DNA from: Pseudomonadota bacterium
GTDB lineage: Bacteria; Pseudomonadota; Gammaproteobacteria; Xanthomonadales; Rhodanobacteraceae
DNA: 6,018 nt
Assembly: GCA_021783385.1 (NCBI GenBank)
Contig: JAJXTX010000161.1
Span: 1 to 6,018 of the forward strand
Direction of reading: 5' to 3'
A model generated the notes under the pieces. The model had not been told where the DNA came from and ran no database searches. It saw nothing but the letters and a program-made list of their open reading frames with translations. Made by a program: the position numbers and the translations under genes. Of the stretch, positions 5,730-6,018 are shown piece after piece; the first letter of the stretch is position 1; each line of letters opens with the position of its first letter.

Positions 5730-6018
5730 ATGAAGCAGGTTCTTGCGATGTTGCTGCTGACCGTGATGGCGGTGGCGATGCCACGCCTGGCCGCGGCTGC
5801 GCCCGCCACCAGTGCCAGCGTGGCGCCGGCGCACGCCGCACCGTTCAATGTCACCGCCGCCACCGATGCCTACATGGCGCAGCTGTCGCCGCAGGCGCGC
5901 GCCCGCTCCGACGCGTACTTCGAGGGCGGCTACTGGCTGATCCTGTGGGATGCGCTGGTGGCGCTGGGCGTGGCCTGGCTGCTGCTGGGCTCGCGGCTGT
6001 CCGCGCGCATGCGCGATG
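5730..6018 (+). CDS. Probable M48 family (Ste24/CAAX-type) membrane metalloprotease, N-terminal part
   Basis: The first 96 codons of a gene that runs off the window. A strong Shine-Dalgarno AAGGGGAG (5716-5723) lies 6 bases before the ATG. The protein opens with a signal-like segment (MKQVLAMLLLTVMAVAMPRL then AAAA, residues 1-24) and an Ala/Pro-rich stretch. TDAYMAQLSPQARARSDAYF (45-64) follows, then a membrane helix from EGGYWLILWDALVALGVAWLLL (65-86) and a basic SRLSARMRD. This order, especially ARSDAYFEGGYW and LSARMRD, matches my memory of the N-terminal membrane region of bacterial Ste24-like M48 proteases, which cleave membrane or misfolded proteins. The zinc motif HExxH would lie beyond the window, so the assignment rests only on the N-terminus. 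It starts 33 bases after the racemase stop and may belong to the same operon. Confidence 0.72.
   Translation, partial: MKQVLAMLLLTVMAVAMPRLAAAAPATSASVAPAHAAPFNVTAATDAYMAQLSPQARARSDAYFEGGYWLILWDALVALGVAWLLLGSRLSARMRD

Noticed and set aside
4947..5834. A 295-codon minus-strand frame opposite the racemase gene
   Set aside because: Arg/Gln/His-rich with no motif; the + strand carries both racemase cysteines.

Overview
This 6.0 kb window is a gene-dense, very GC-rich stretch of bacterial chromosome. Every supportable gene lies on the + strand, and codons end strongly in G or C. High GC, short intergenic gaps and the mix of families (J-domain protein, acyltransferase-3, GNAT, MFS, YncE-like beta-propeller, TspO, Asp/Glu racemase, Ste24-like M48 protease) fit a gammaproteobacterium of the Xanthomonadales, perhaps Rhodanobacteraceae. 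That placement is inference from composition and gene style; no rRNA or marker gene is present to prove it.

Layout. 3-164: C-terminal end of a J-domain protein. 228-1358: integral-membrane acyltransferase of the OafA/YrhL type. 1465-1926: GNAT acetyltransferase. 1986-3221: MFS transporter. 3222-3429: a 208-base gap with two alternative small hairpins and a possible promoter. 3430-4437: exported YncE-like beta-propeller protein with a TTG start. 4472-4966: TspO/MBR membrane protein. 4989-5696: aspartate/glutamate racemase-family protein. 5730 to the window end: start of a probable M48 (Ste24/CAAX-type) membrane metalloprotease.

The last four genes are separated by 34, 22 and 33 bases, and each has a recognisable Shine-Dalgarno sequence, so they may be one transcription unit. 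The first four are looser (gaps of 63, 106 and 59 bases), and at least the GNAT and MFS genes may have their own promoters. The proteins do not add up to a recognisable single pathway. Envelope location is the only common theme: acyltransferase, MFS, exported propeller, TspO and protease are all membrane or exported proteins.

I see no tRNA, rRNA, CRISPR array, insertion sequence, phage gene, toxin-antitoxin pair or origin. The window looks like ordinary chromosome, and I found no convincing new system. The items worth a second look are modest: the uncharacterised propeller-TspO-racemase-protease run, the TTG start, the paired hairpins after the MFS gene, and repeated TANNNT boxes before genes.
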